NCBI RefSeq assembly: GCF_002002865.1
Contig: NZ_CP019508.1
Coordinates: 124,001-188,000 of the forward strand
Length of the DNA stretch: 64,000 nt
DNA from: Brevundimonas sp. LM2
Lineage (GTDB): Bacteria > Pseudomonadota > Alphaproteobacteria > Caulobacterales > Caulobacteraceae
Direction: 5' to 3'
Part shown: positions 1 through 9,178 of the stretch, one piece after another
Layout of the letters: the number at the start of each line of letters is the position of its first letter
Numbering within the stretch: the stretch's first letter is position 1
Notes under the pieces: generated by a model
What the model was told of the DNA's origin: nothing
The model's input: the letters and a program-made list of their open reading frames with translations, nothing else
Databases searched by the model: none
Program-made: the position numbers and the translations under genes

Positions 1-2
1 CG

Positions 3-461
3 ATGATGACGATGCAGAAGCTTGTGCTGACCGGGCTGATCGCCGGTGTCGGCCTGTCCGCCTGTTCGATGGGGCCCCGTTTCCGCGATCGCGACGACCT
101 GGTCGTCACCCCGAGCGCCTGCGCGGCGAAGCGCTTCGACGTCTATTTCAACGAGGATCAGGATCGGCTGACCACGTCGGCGCTGGAAGCGATCGGTCTG
201 ACGGCGACCCAGCTCCAGGGCTGCCGGATCCAGTCGGTCAAGGTGCTGGGCCTGGCCAGCGCCACCGGCGCGGCCGCCGAGAACATGGACCTGTCGCAGC
301 GCCGGGCCGTAGCCGTCGCCGAGGCCCTGACCGCCGCCGGTTGGCCGGCCCCCGCCTTCGACATCGAGGCCGCCGGCGACGCCGGGGCCACCACCACCGC
401 TGGGGTGCAGGAGCCCCTGCGTCGCCGTACCGAAGTTCTGGTCGAGGCCGCCCCCCTCTAG
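3..461 (+). CDS. OmpA-like lipoprotein
   Basis: A 152-residue predicted lipoprotein. The N-terminus has a hydrophobic signal followed by a lipobox-like LSAC, so the mature protein should start at Cys about residue 21 and be membrane anchored. The rest resembles a short OmpA-type domain: a central stretch with YFNEDQDRL resembles the strand that opens such domains, and the C-terminal LRRRTEVLVE resembles their closing peptidoglycan-binding strand (usually RRVEV). This suggests periplasmic tethering to the cell wall, by inference. Three in-frame ATG codons (3, 6, 12) are possible starts, and the window begins just upstream, so the start is not firm. Confidence 0.7.
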   Translation: MMTMQKLVLTGLIAGVGLSACSMGPRFRDRDDLVVTPSACAAKRFDVYFNEDQDRLTTSALEAIGLTATQLQGCRIQSVKVLGLASATGAAAENMDLSQRRAVAVAEALTAAGWPAPAFDIEAAGDAGATTTAGVQEPLRRRTEVLVEAAPL

Positions 462-1336
462 GTCTGGGTACGTCCGTGTTCGACGACCCCCAGGGCGTCG
501 GCCAGCCGCACCTTCGCCGATCCACGTGGCAGGGGCTTCGACTGGCTCTCGTGCGGGGCCCAGCCGGCTAGGTTGACGATCTCGAAGGTCGCCGGGATGC
601 GCCCGTCCGGCTCGCCATAGCGTTCCGCATAGAGCGTCGCTGCGCGCGCGATCAAGCCGCGGGTCAGGGGCCGGATGGTCCCGGCCAGGACATTGGTCTC
701 GCCCATGGCGCGCAGATCGCGGATCAGGGCGAACAGGTCCGGATAGCGCACCGTCAGCCGGTCGACGTCGGACACCGGCAGGGCGAACCCGGCCCGCTGC
801 AGCAGGCCCGCCCCGTCGAAGCCGTCGGCGAAGGGCGAGACCCGGGCCTGGGCCCCGCCGCGCTCGGCCAGCTCGGCCTCGGTCAGGACCGCGCGCAGCT
901 CCTTCAGCGTCCCGGCCCCCAGCAGGGTCCCCAGAAACAGGCCGTCCGGCTTCAGCGCCCGACGGATCTGGCTAAGGGCCCCAGGCAGGTCGTTGGCCCA
1001 ATGCAGGGTCATCAGGGTCACGATCAGGTCGGCCGAGCCATCGGCGATCTCCAGCGCCCCCGCGCCGGGGGACGCCCCCTGGTTCCGCCCCGTCGCCGGC
1101 GAGCCGACCCGACCGGCCGCGTCGCTCTCGGCCAGAACCCGACCAAAGACCCCGGGATGCGCCGACAGGTCGACGACCGTCGGAAACTCCCGCAAGGTGG
1201 CCTCGAGACTGAGAACGGCGTTCTCGGCGGCGCGGTGGTGCAGGAAATCGGCCTCGGCCAGGCGGGGCGCGGACCGCGCCAGGCGGGCGGCCCGGCGGAC
1301 GGGATCGAAGATCACGGGGGGAGCGGAAGCGGTCAT
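458..1336 (-). CDS. SAM-dependent methyltransferase, BioC/NDUFAF5-like
   Basis: Class I methyltransferase of 292 residues. A Rossmann motif I (VVDLSAHPG) lies near residue 55, and the stretch LHWANDLPGAL about 50 residues later is typical of the BioC/NDUFAF5 branch, as is the following LKPDGLFLGTLLG. NDUFAF5 homologues in alphaproteobacteria are often annotated only as methyltransferases; the substrate cannot be read from sequence. Its start codon overlaps the comF start codon on the other strand. Its 3' end meets the OmpA-like gene with a 4-bp overlap of the two stop regions. Confidence 0.8.
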   Translation of the reverse strand: MTASAPPVIFDPVRRAARLARSAPRLAEADFLHHRAAENAVLSLEATLREFPTVVDLSAHPGVFGRVLAESDAAGRVGSPATGRNQGASPGAGALEIADGSADLIVTLMTLHWANDLPGALSQIRRALKPDGLFLGTLLGAGTLKELRAVLTEAELAERGGAQARVSPFADGFDGAGLLQRAGFALPVSDVDRLTVRYPDLFALIRDLRAMGETNVLAGTIRPLTRGLIARAATLYAERYGEPDGRIPATFEIVNLAGWAPHESQSKPLPRGSAKVRLADALGVVEHGRTQT

Positions 1337-2141
1337 GGGCCTTCAGGATGGGGACTGGAGCGCGCCTTGGGAAGCGGCGCGTGCGCGCGCGGGCCTGATG
1401 GCGACCGGCCTGGGTCGCGCCCTGGCCGATCTGGTCCTGCCGCCCCTGGCCCACGACAGCCGCGAGGCGACCCAGGCCGCCGGCCTGACCCCCGACGCCT
1501 GGAGCCGGGTCGCCTTCCTGGAAGACCCGGTCTGCGACGGCTGCTCAGCCGCCTTCGAATACGACGGCGGCGACTTCGCCTCGGACCGCTGCGCCGCCTG
1601 CCTGGCCTCGCCCTACCGGTTCGCCCGCTGCCGCGCCGCCTGCGTCTATGACGAGGCGTCCCGGGGGCTGATCCTGAAGTTCAAGCACGGCGACCAGCAG
1701 CAGTTCGCCGGCCTGTTCGCGCGCTGGCTGGGCCGGGCCGCCGCGCCCCTGATCGCGGAGGCCGACGCCGTGGTGCCGGTGCCGCTGCATCCGACCCGCC
1801 TGCTGGCCCGGCGCTTCAACCAGGCGGCGGAGATCGCGCGGCCGCTGGCCAGGACGGCGAAGCTGGACTACCTGCCCGACGCCCTGACGCGGGCGCGACG
1901 CACCGAAAGCCAGGGCGGGCGCAGCGCCCGGGGGCGACGGATGAACGTCAAATCGGCCTTCGCCCTGACCGAGACGGGGGCCCGCCGGGTCCGGGGGCGG
2001 CGGATCCTTCTGATCGACGACGTCCTGACCACGGGGGCCACGGCCGAGGCCTGCGCCGGGGCCCTGCTGGACGGCGGCGCGCGGGCGGTCGATCTGGCCG
2101 TCATCGCGAGGGTGCGAACCGCGCGCGAAATGCCTAGATAG
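1335..2141 (+). CDS. comF: ComF family phosphoribosyltransferase-like protein
   Basis: ComF-family protein of 268 residues. It has an N-terminal zinc-ribbon-like CDGC...CAAC pair (about residues 67-85) and a C-terminal type I phosphoribosyltransferase fold with the PRPP loop ILLIDDVLTTGAT. The family is linked to DNA uptake in competent bacteria, but its biochemical role is unsettled. ATG 1335 is chosen because it gives the longest frame not needing a start inside the zinc motif; ATG 1398 would give 247 residues, closer to the usual length. It heads a co-directional run with grxC and the nitrilase gene. Confidence 0.85.
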   Translation: MGLQDGDWSAPWEAARARAGLMATGLGRALADLVLPPLAHDSREATQAAGLTPDAWSRVAFLEDPVCDGCSAAFEYDGGDFASDRCAACLASPYRFARCRAACVYDEASRGLILKFKHGDQQQFAGLFARWLGRAAAPLIAEADAVVPVPLHPTRLLARRFNQAAEIARPLARTAKLDYLPDALTRARRTESQGGRSARGRRMNVKSAFALTETGARRVRGRRILLIDDVLTTGATAEACAGALLDGGARAVDLAVIARVRTAREMPR

Positions 2142-2177
2142 TCCTGACCCAGTCAGTTTTTCCCCGGAGTTTCCCCC

Positions 2178-2435
2178 ATGGCCGACGTCGTCCTCTACAC
2201 CAAGCCCGGTTGCCCCTACTGCCACGCGGCCATGGCCCTGCTGGACCGCAAGGGCGTCGACTACACCGAGATCGTCGCCTCCAACGACCCGGCCAAGAAG
2301 GCCGAGATGGTCGAAAAGGCCGGCGGCAAGGCCACCTTCCCCCAGATCTTCATCGACGGAAAACACATCGGCGGGTCCGACGACATGAGCGCCCTGGACC
2401 GTCGCGGCGGGCTGGACCCGCTGCTGGCGGGCTGA
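2178..2435 (+). CDS. grxC: Glutaredoxin 3
   Basis: A compact 85-residue glutaredoxin. The redox motif CPYC sits near residues 13-16, followed by the TFPQIFIDGKHIGGSDD signature containing the cis-proline and the glutathione-binding region. It reduces protein disulfides and glutathione mixed disulfides in the cytoplasm using glutathione. ATG 2178 follows a CCCGGAG ribosome-binding stretch. Its TGA stop overlaps the ATG of the next gene (TGATG), so the two are translationally coupled. Confidence 0.95.
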   Translation: MADVVLYTKPGCPYCHAAMALLDRKGVDYTEIVASNDPAKKAEMVEKAGGKATFPQIFIDGKHIGGSDDMSALDRRGGLDPLLAG

Positions 2436-3283
2436 TGTCGATCCGCCTGCCCATCGCCCTGATCCAGACACGGACGCCGGCGACGGCGGCCGCGGCCCTG
2501 GCCCATGTCGAGCCCCTGATCCGCCAGGCGGCGGCCGGGGGGGCGAAACTGATCCTGACGCCCGAAGGCAGCAACCTGCTGGAACAGCGTCGGGATCGTC
2601 GGGCGGAGGCGATCACCGACGAGGACCAGGACGCGGCCGTCATCGGCCTGCGGCATCTGGCGGCGGAGCTGGGCGTCTGGCTGCTGATCGGCTCGGCGAT
2701 CGTGAAGTCTGGCCACGCCGGCGATGCCCGCGCCGCGAACCGGTCGCTGCTGATCGACGCCAACGGCGGCATCGTCGCGCGCTACGACAAGCTGCACGTC
2801 TTCGATGTCGATCTGGCCAATGGCGAGACCTACCGCGAGAGTTCGACCATCCGACCCGGGGACGCGGCCGGGATCGCCGACACGCCCTGGGGGCGGCTGG
2901 GGCTGACGGTCTGCTACGACGTCCGCTTCCCGCAGCTGTTCCGCCAGCTGGCCAAGGCCGGGGCCTGTCTGATCGCCGTGCCCGCCGCCTTCACCGTGCC
3001 GACCGGCGAGGCCCACTGGGAGACCCTGCTGCGCGCCCGGGCGATCGAGACCGGGGCCTTCATCCTGGCCCCGGCCCAGGGCGGCACCCATGAGGACGGC
3101 CGCAAGACCTGGGGGCATTCGATCGTGGTCGGGCCCTGGGGCGAGGTGATCGCCCGGCTGGATGACGACGAGCCCGGCGTCCTCCATGCCACCCTGGACC
3201 TGGCGGCCGTCGAGGCGGCGCGCGCCGCCGTGCCGCAGCTGCGCCACGACCGCGACTTCGCCGCGCCTGGAGCCTTGGCGTGA
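2435..3283 (+). CDS. Carbon-nitrogen hydrolase (Nit1/omega-amidase-like)
   Basis: Nitrilase-superfamily enzyme of 282 residues with the Glu-Lys-Cys triad visible: Glu in LTPEG, Lys in YDKLHVFDV, and Cys in TVCYDVRFP. The Lys context and the length fit the Nit1/Nit2 branch, which hydrolyses amides such as deaminated glutathione or alpha-ketoglutaramate. Sitting directly behind glutaredoxin, it is plausibly a metabolite-repair amidase in glutathione metabolism; that is inference. ATG 2435 overlaps the grxC stop, and its own TGA overlaps the GTG start of the next gene. Confidence 0.88.
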   Translation: MSIRLPIALIQTRTPATAAAALAHVEPLIRQAAAGGAKLILTPEGSNLLEQRRDRRAEAITDEDQDAAVIGLRHLAAELGVWLLIGSAIVKSGHAGDARAANRSLLIDANGGIVARYDKLHVFDVDLANGETYRESSTIRPGDAAGIADTPWGRLGLTVCYDVRFPQLFRQLAKAGACLIAVPAAFTVPTGEAHWETLLRARAIETGAFILAPAQGGTHEDGRKTWGHSIVVGPWGEVIARLDDDEPGVLHATLDLAAVEAARAAVPQLRHDRDFAAPGALA

Positions 3284-3711
3284 TCCGCTATGCCCTAAGG
3301 TGCGACGCCGACCACCCCTTCGAGGCCTGGTTCGGATCGTCCGGCGACTATGACGACCAGGCGGCGCGCGGCCTGGTCGAATGCCCGTTCTGCGGCTCGC
3401 ACGGGGTGGCCAAACAGATCATGGCCCCCGCCGTGGCCGGGACCCGCCGATCCGCGCCCGCCATGGACATGGCCAAGGTCCAGACCATGATGATGGAAGC
3501 CGCCCGCGAGGTGCGCAGCCACGTCGAGGCCAATTTCGACTATGTCGGCGACACCTTCGCCCGCGAGGCCCGCGCCATCCACGAGGGCAGCGCCGAGAAG
3601 CGCGAGATCTATGGCGAGGCCACGCCGGCCGAGGTCAAGGCGCTGAAGGCGGACGGGGTGCCCTGCGCCGCCCTGCCCCCCGCCCCGGTCGATCCGGCCA
3701 AGGCCCACTGA
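3280..3711 (+). CDS. DUF1178 family protein
   Basis: A 143-residue member of DUF1178, common in alphaproteobacteria and of unknown function. The family pattern is clear: MIRYALRCDADHPFEAWF at the start, a CPFC zinc-knuckle-like pair near residue 33, and a C-terminal stretch with EATPAEVKALKADGVP. The start is GTG 3280, overlapping the nitrilase stop by four bases (GTGA), and the stop overlaps the next ATG (TGATG). This tight packing indicates one transcript from at least grxC through the acetyltransferase. Confidence 0.85.
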   Translation: MIRYALRCDADHPFEAWFGSSGDYDDQAARGLVECPFCGSHGVAKQIMAPAVAGTRRSAPAMDMAKVQTMMMEAAREVRSHVEANFDYVGDTFAREARAIHEGSAEKREIYGEATPAEVKALKADGVPCAALPPAPVDPAKAH

Positions 3712-4205
3712 TGCCGAGCGGCTGGCGGTCGATGCGGCCGGAGGATCTGGACCGCGTCGCCGCGATCGCCGCCGTCGGCTTTCCCGATCATTTCGAGGGG
3801 CGCGACTGTTTCGAAAACCGTCTGGCGCTCAGCCCGGCGGGCTGTCTCGTGCTCGAGACGCCGCAGGGGCTCGAGGGCTATCTGGTCGCCTACCCGTGGC
3901 GCGCGGATGCGGCACCGGCCCTGAACACCCTGATCGAGACGATCCCGACGGACGCCGGGGTGATGTATCTGCACGACCTCGCCCTGACGCCCGCCGTCCG
4001 GGGCCAGGGCTGGTCGAAGCCCGCCGTACAGGCCGTGGTCGATCTGGCGAGGGCCGGCGGCTGGCGGACGCTCGCCCTGGTCGCCGTCAATGACGCCGCC
4101 GACTTCTGGCGCGGTCACGGGTTCGCGGTGCGCGAGGTGCCAGGCATGGCGGACAAGCTGGCCAGCTATGGCCCGGACGCCCGCTACATGACCCAAACGG
4201 TCTAG
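3711..4205 (+). CDS. GNAT family N-acetyltransferase
   Basis: A 164-residue GNAT acetyltransferase. The acetyl-CoA loop reads LTPAVRGQGWSKPAV (R/Q-x-x-G-x-G/A type) near residues 90-105, after strand YLHDLAL; the C-terminal VAVNDAADFWRGHGF is the usual GNAT motif B. The acceptor substrate is unknown. It is the last gene of the overlapping run with DUF1178, starting one base inside that gene's stop, and it ends tail-to-tail with a small lipoprotein gene (4-bp overlap). Confidence 0.85.
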   Translation: MPSGWRSMRPEDLDRVAAIAAVGFPDHFEGRDCFENRLALSPAGCLVLETPQGLEGYLVAYPWRADAAPALNTLIETIPTDAGVMYLHDLALTPAVRGQGWSKPAVQAVVDLARAGGWRTLALVAVNDAADFWRGHGFAVREVPGMADKLASYGPDARYMTQTV

Positions 4206-4411
4206 TCGCGGGTCCAGCCCTTTTCGGCCATGCAGGCGCGGAAGGCGTCGCGGCTCTCCGTGCGGGCGTCGCAGTCGGCGCGGGCGGCGTCGAAGGGCTG
4301 GGCGTTGTTGCCATGCCAGGCGTCGTCGTCGCCCTTGGCGTCGATCACGGTGATGCAGCCCGAGGTCATCAGGGCGGCGGACAGGCTGGCGAGGATCAGA
4401 AGGCGTTTCAT
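4202..4411 (-). CDS. Small lipoprotein, hypothetical
   Basis: A 69-residue predicted lipoprotein. From ATG 4411 it has a Lys-Arg start, a hydrophobic segment and a lipobox-like TSGC, then a short Cys-containing mature part (DCDAR...FRACMAEKGW) that could form one disulfide. The frame extends further upstream, but ATG 4411 gives a clean signal peptide and has GGGAG upstream. I do not recognise a function; FRACMAEKGW-type tails recur in small secreted alphaproteobacterial proteins. Confidence 0.7.
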   Translation of the reverse strand: MKRLLILASLSAALMTSGCITVIDAKGDDDAWHGNNAQPFDAARADCDARTESRDAFRACMAEKGWTRD

Positions 4412-4510
4412 GGAGAGCTCCCGGTGCATGAGCCCTCTGGATGTCACCGGTCGCCGACGAAATCCCGTTACCAATCCGTCATCTGGATGAATTCGCGGTA
4501 AGGTGACGCT

Positions 4511-5326
4511 TCAATCCCTGGTCGCGACCATCATGTAGTTGACGTCGGCGTCGGCGCTCTCGCGCCAGCGGTCGGACAGGGGGCTGTAGACCAGGCCGTA
4601 GGGGCCGGTGACGGCCAGGGGCTCGGCCGACAGCATCAGGCGGATCTCGTCGGGCCGGACGAACTGCCGCCAGTCGTGGGTTCCGGCCGGCACCCAGCGC
4701 AGGATGTATTCGGCCGCCACCTTGCCCAGGGCCAGGGACTTCAGGGTCCGGTTCAGGGTGGCGACGATCAGGATTCCGCCGGGGGCGACCAGGCGCGAAC
4801 AGGCGCGCAGGAAGCTTTCCGGGTCGGCGACGTGTTCGATGATCTCCAGCACCAGAACGACATCGAACGGCCCGGCCCCCTCGGCCTCGATCTGTTCGAC
4901 CGTGGCGGCGCGATAGGCGATCTCCAGGCCCGCTTCGGCCGCATGGGCGCGGGCGGTTCCGATGTTCTCGGACGAGGCGTCGACAGCGGTGACGTCGAAG
5001 CCCAGCCGGCGCATCGGTTCGGCGATCAGGCCCCCGCCGCAGCCGATGTCGATCAGGCTGAGGCCGGCGAAGGCCTCGCGCCGGGCCGGATCGCGGCGGA
5101 ACCGCTCAGCCACCCGGTCGCGGATGAAGGCGAGGCGGGCCGGATTGAACTTGTGCAGGGGCGCGAAGGGGCCGCGCGCGTCCCACCATTCCGCCGCCTG
5201 GGCCGAGAAGCGGGCGACGTCGGCGGGGTCGATGCTTGCGCCCTCGGCCCGATCCGTCGCATCGGCGGCAAAGCCTTGCCCCGTTTGGGGTTTGCGCTCG
5301 GACGAGGGGTCGTTAGAAGCGGCCAT
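4511..5326 (-). CDS. ubiG: Ubiquinone biosynthesis O-methyltransferase
   Basis: UbiG performs both O-methylations in ubiquinone synthesis. The 271-residue protein shows SAEWWD-like [19 protein letters not shown], the SAM-binding [32 protein letters not shown], and the C-terminal [11 protein letters not shown]...VNYMMVATR, all diagnostic of UbiG. The first 25 or so residues are a low-complexity extension compared with shorter homologues, so the true start could be slightly downstream. It is divergent from lysC, with about 70 bases between starts. Confidence 0.94.
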   Translation of the reverse strand: MAASNDPSSERKPQTGQGFAADATDRAEGASIDPADVARFSAQAAEWWDARGPFAPLHKFNPARLAFIRDRVAERFRRDPARREAFAGLSLIDIGCGGGLIAEPMRRLGFDVTAVDASSENIGTARAHAAEAGLEIAYRAATVEQIEAEGAGPFDVVLVLEIIEHVADPESFLRACSRLVAPGGILIVATLNRTLKSLALGKVAAEYILRWVPAGTHDWRQFVRPDEIRLMLSAEPLAVTGPYGLVYSPLSDRWRESADADVNYMMVATRD

Positions 5327-5396
5327 GGCGCAAGGGTGAACCTCTTTTACGGCCACCATGCAAGACGGGGATTTCCGCCACGATGACGCGGACGAC

Positions 5397-6671
5397 ATGA
5401 CGGCACCGGCGACCAAGCGACTGGTGATGAAGTTCGGCGGCACCTCCATGGGCGACCTGGAGCGGATCCGCCGCGCGGCGCGGATCGTCGCCGCCGAGGT
5501 CCGGGCCGGGCACTCGGTCGCGGTCGTCGTGTCGGCCATGGCGGGCAAGACCAATGAGCTGGTGGCCTGGACCGACGGCGCGGGTGCCGCGGCCCCCGGC
5601 CTGCCCCTGTCGGACGACGAATACGACGTGGTCGTCGCCTCGGGCGAGCAGGTGACGTCCGGCCTGCTGGCCCTGACCCTGCGCAACCTGGGTCTGAACG
5701 CGCGCAGCTGGATGGGCTGGCAGATCCCGATCCTGACCGACGAGGATCATGCCCGGGCCCGCATCGTCGATGTGCCGGGCGAGGTCCTGGGGGCCGCGCT
5801 GGACGCCGGCGAGATCGCCGTGGTGCCGGGCTTCCAGGGCGTGTCGCCCTCGGGCCGGATCACCACCCTGGGCCGGGGCGGGTCGGACACCTCGGCCGTG
5901 GCCGTGGCGGCGGCCCTGGGCTGTCCCTGCGACATCTACACCGACGTCGACGGCGTCTACACCACCGACCCCCGGATCGAGAGCCGGGCGCGGCGGCTGG
6001 AGAAGGTCTCCTACGAGGAGATGCTGGAGATGGCCTCCCTGGGGGCCAAGGTGCTTCAGACCCGCTCGGTCGAGCTGGCCATGGCCAAACAGGTCCCGGT
6101 GCGGGTCCTGTCCAGCTTCATCGAACCCGACGAAAACGGCGTCCTGCCCGCCAAGTCCGGCACGCTCATCTGTGACGAGGAAGAAATCGTGGAAAAACGC
6201 ATCGTGTCCGGCGTGACCATGAGCCGGGACGAGGCCCGGATCACCCTGCTGGGTCTGTCCGACCGGGTCGACGCCCCCGCCGACGTCTTCACCCGCCTGG
6301 CCGAGGCCAGCGTCAACGTCGACATGATCGTCCAGTCCCAGGCCCGGTCCGAGGGGGCGGTCAACCTGACCTTCACCACGGGCCGACGCGACGCCGCCCG
6401 CGCCGCCGACCTGATGCGGGCGCACCAGGCCGAGATCGGTTTCGAGGAGATCCGCGTCGACGAGGACGTGGCCAAGGTCTCGGTCGTCGGCGTCGGCATG
6501 CGCAGCCACGCCGGCGTGGCCCAGACCATGTTCCGCGCCCTGGCCGACAAGGGGGTCAAGTTCCAGGCCATCTCGACCTCGGAAATCAAGATCTCGGTCC
6601 TGATCGACGCCGCCTACGCCGAACTGGCCGTGCGCGCCCTGCATTCGGCTTATGGGCTGGACGCTGTATAG
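5397..6671 (+). CDS. lysC: Aspartate kinase
   Basis: Aspartokinase, first step of the lysine, threonine, methionine and diaminopimelate pathway. KFGGTS lies at residues 12-17, [17 protein letters not shown] is the catalytic core, and two C-terminal ACT domains begin near ISGVT-like [13 protein letters not shown], with [15 protein letters not shown] in the second. At 424 residues it matches the monofunctional class. ATG 5358 is an alternative start adding 13 residues ([10 protein letters not shown]...); I prefer 5397 because the conserved part begins right after it. A standalone beta subunit from an internal start is known in some species but cannot be judged here. Confidence 0.93.
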   Translation: MTAPATKRLVMKFGGTSMGDLERIRRAARIVAAEVRAGHSVAVVVSAMAGKTNELVAWTDGAGAAAPGLPLSDDEYDVVVASGEQVTSGLLALTLRNLGLNARSWMGWQIPILTDEDHARARIVDVPGEVLGAALDAGEIAVVPGFQGVSPSGRITTLGRGGSDTSAVAVAAALGCPCDIYTDVDGVYTTDPRIESRARRLEKVSYEEMLEMASLGAKVLQTRSVELAMAKQVPVRVLSSFIEPDENGVLPAKSGTLICDEEEIVEKRIVSGVTMSRDEARITLLGLSDRVDAPADVFTRLAEASVNVDMIVQSQARSEGAVNLTFTTGRRDAARAADLMRAHQAEIGFEEIRVDEDVAKVSVVGVGMRSHAGVAQTMFRALADKGVKFQAISTSEIKISVLIDAAYAELAVRALHSAYGLDAV

Positions 6672-6717
6672 CGTGGGGTAGACCCGCGCCCTATCTCGGG
6701 CCGGGACAGGAGTGGCG

Positions 6718-8991
6718 ATGCCGGTAGCGGGCGGAACATTGACGAGGGGGCCACGCGTCCTCCTGCGCCAGATCCGCGAGGCCATGGCCGACGGCGGCCC
6801 GGCCCAGGGGCGTCTGGACGTCGTGGTCACCACCATCGCCCAGTCGATGGTGGCCGAGGTCTGCTCCATCTATCTGCGGCGCGCCTCGGGCGAGCTGGAG
6901 CTGTTCGCCACCCACGGCCTGAACCGCGACGCCGTCCACGCCACCCGGCTGAAGGCCGGCGAGGGCCTGGTCGGCGAGGTGGCCCGCATGGCCCAGCCGA
7001 TCAGCCTGTCGGACGCTCCCAACCACCCCAGCTTCTCGTATCGGCCGGAGACAGGCGAAGATCCCTACCACGCCTTCCTGGGGGCCCCCCTGCTGCGCGG
7101 CGGTCGGGCCATCGGGGTGCTGGTGGTCCAGAACCGGGCCGAGCGCCGCTATGACCCCGACGAGGTCGAGGACATCCAGACCATCGCCATGGTCCTGGCC
7201 GAGACCGTGGCGAGCGGCGAGCTGCTGGCCCAGGAGGAGCTGCGCGACATCGAGGTCGCCCCGCACCGCCCCGAACGGATCAAGGGGCAGAGGTTCGCCG
7301 AGGGGCTGGCCTTCGGCCATGTCGTCCTGCACGAGGCCCCCCTGGCCCCCGAGCGCCTGCTGGCCGAGAACCAGCAGGTCGAGGAGATTCGGCTGCGCGA
7401 GGGCCTGAACGCCCTGAAGGCCTCGATCGACGCCCTGCTGGACGGGGGCCAGGGCAAGCTGGCCGGCCAGTCCTATGAGGTGCTGGAAACCTATCGCATG
7501 TTCGCCGACGACCGGGGCTGGAACCGGTCGCTGGAGGAGGCGGTGCGCGGGGGCCTGACGGCCGAGGCGGCCGTCGACCGGGTCCGGAACGAGCACCGCG
7601 CCCGCTTCGCCCAGGCCCGCGACCCCTATATCAAGGAACGGCTGCACGATTTCGAGGATCTGGCCAACCGGCTGCTGCGGGTGCTGGGCGGTGAGAAGCC
7701 CGGCCAGCGCGACCTGCCGGACGACGCCATCCTGGTGGCGCGGAACCTGGGCCCGGCCGATCTGCTGGAATATCCACGCGACCGCATCCGCGGTTTGCTG
7801 ATGGAGGAGGGGTCGGCCGCCAGCCATGCAGCGATCGTGGCCCGCGCGCTGCAGATCCCCTGCGTCGGACGGCTGCAGGGCATCCGCGACCGGCTGAGCG
7901 AAGGCGACATCGTCATCGTCGACGGCGAGGCGGGCGAGGCCCACCTGCGGCCCCGGCCCGACATGCTGGACTCGGTCCAGTCGCGCATGGCCCTGCGCGA
8001 CCAGCGCCAGGCCGAGTTCACCAAGCTGCGCGACGTGCCGGCGATCACCGCCGACGGCACGCGGATCACCCTGCTGACCAATGCGGGCCTGGCGGTCGAT
8101 CTGGAGAACCTCGACGCCACGGGGGCCGAGGGCATCGGCCTGTTCCGCACCGAGTTCCAGTTCATGGTGTCGGAGGAACTGCCGCGGCTGAACAGCCAGA
8201 CGGCGCTCTACAAGATGGTGCTGGACGCGGCCGGCGACCGGCCCGTCACGTTCAGGACGCTGGACATCGGCGGCGACAAGGTCCTGCCCTATATGGAGAC
8301 CTCGGAGCGCGAAGAGAATCCGGCGCTGGGGCGGCGCGCCATCCGCCTGGGGCTGGACCGGCCGTCCCTGCTCCGCCTGCAGCTGCGGGCCCTGCTGGCC
8401 GCCGGAGCCGGACGCGAGCTGCGGGTCATGTTCCCGATGATCGCCACGGTCGACGAGTTCCGCGCCGCGCGCGAGCTGGTCGACGTCGAATGCGACTGGG
8501 CCCGGCGGCGGGGACGGCCCCTGCCCGCGCGGCTGCGGGTCGGGGCGATGATCGAATGCCCCAGCCTGCTGTGGCATCTCGACGCGCTTCTGCCCCTGAC
8601 GGACTTCGTCTCGGTGGGCTCCAACGACCTGTTCCAGTACATGTACGCGGCGGACCGGACCAATCCCCTGGTGTCGGATCGCTATGACGCCCTGTCGCCG
8701 CCGGCCCTGCGCGCCCTGCAGTCGATCCAGAAGGCCTGCACCGAGACCGGCACGCCGGTGTCGGTCTGCGGCGAGCTGGCCGGGCGGCCGCTGGAGGCCT
8801 TCGCCCTGATCACCCTCGGCTTCACCCGGCTGTCGGCCCCCGCCGGCGGCGTCGGGCCGGTCAAACGGATGATCCTGTCGGCCGATCTGGTGGCCGCGCG
8901 GCGGGGCATGGCCAATCTGCTGGGGTCCTCGGCCGGCTCGATCCGCAACGAGATCGAGAGCCTGGCCCGGAAATTGAACGTCAGCCTCTGA
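6718..8991 (+). CDS. ptsP: Phosphoenolpyruvate-protein phosphotransferase, EI-Ntr
   Basis: EI of the nitrogen-related phosphotransferase system, 757 residues. An N-terminal GAF domain (about residues 20-165) precedes a complete EI: the phosphorylated His is in SAASHAAIVAR at residue 370, and the PEP-binding domain carries LFRTEFQFM, the GAMIECPS stretch, GSNDLFQY and the active-site Cys in VCGELAGRP. It passes phosphate from PEP to NPr and then EIIA-Ntr, a regulatory relay. ATG 6718 is preferred over GTG 6712 because AGGAG lies five bases upstream. It follows lysC after a short gap, an order seen in other Caulobacterales. Confidence 0.93.
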   Translation: MPVAGGTLTRGPRVLLRQIREAMADGGPAQGRLDVVVTTIAQSMVAEVCSIYLRRASGELELFATHGLNRDAVHATRLKAGEGLVGEVARMAQPISLSDAPNHPSFSYRPETGEDPYHAFLGAPLLRGGRAIGVLVVQNRAERRYDPDEVEDIQTIAMVLAETVASGELLAQEELRDIEVAPHRPERIKGQRFAEGLAFGHVVLHEAPLAPERLLAENQQVEEIRLREGLNALKASIDALLDGGQGKLAGQSYEVLETYRMFADDRGWNRSLEEAVRGGLTAEAAVDRVRNEHRARFAQARDPYIKERLHDFEDLANRLLRVLGGEKPGQRDLPDDAILVARNLGPADLLEYPRDRIRGLLMEEGSAASHAAIVARALQIPCVGRLQGIRDRLSEGDIVIVDGEAGEAHLRPRPDMLDSVQSRMALRDQRQAEFTKLRDVPAITADGTRITLLTNAGLAVDLENLDATGAEGIGLFRTEFQFMVSEELPRLNSQTALYKMVLDAAGDRPVTFRTLDIGGDKVLPYMETSEREENPALGRRAIRLGLDRPSLLRLQLRALLAAGAGRELRVMFPMIATVDEFRAARELVDVECDWARRRGRPLPARLRVGAMIECPSLLWHLDALLPLTDFVSVGSNDLFQYMYAADRTNPLVSDRYDALSPPALRALQSIQKACTETGTPVSVCGELAGRPLEAFALITLGFTRLSAPAGGVGPVKRMILSADLVAARRGMANLLGSSAGSIRNEIESLARKLNVSL

Positions 8992-9178
8992 GTCGTCCTT
9001 CATCGGGACGACCCAAGCTTAACAAGACGTTGAACCGGCAGGCCTGATGAGTTATCCACAAGACGAGGCGGCGCGGCCTGTGTCGGCAGGCGGTCACTGT
9101 CACACCGAAATGGTAAACGATGGCCAGTTGCGTACGCCGTCGATCTTCGGCGGCGCGTCGAGTAAGGGGCAAGGCGTC

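Noticed and set aside
6691..9003. A 770-codon open frame antisense to ptsP
   Set aside because: It mirrors the GC-biased third positions of ptsP; the protein is Gly/Gln/Arg-rich with no domain. Such frames are expected opposite high-GC genes.
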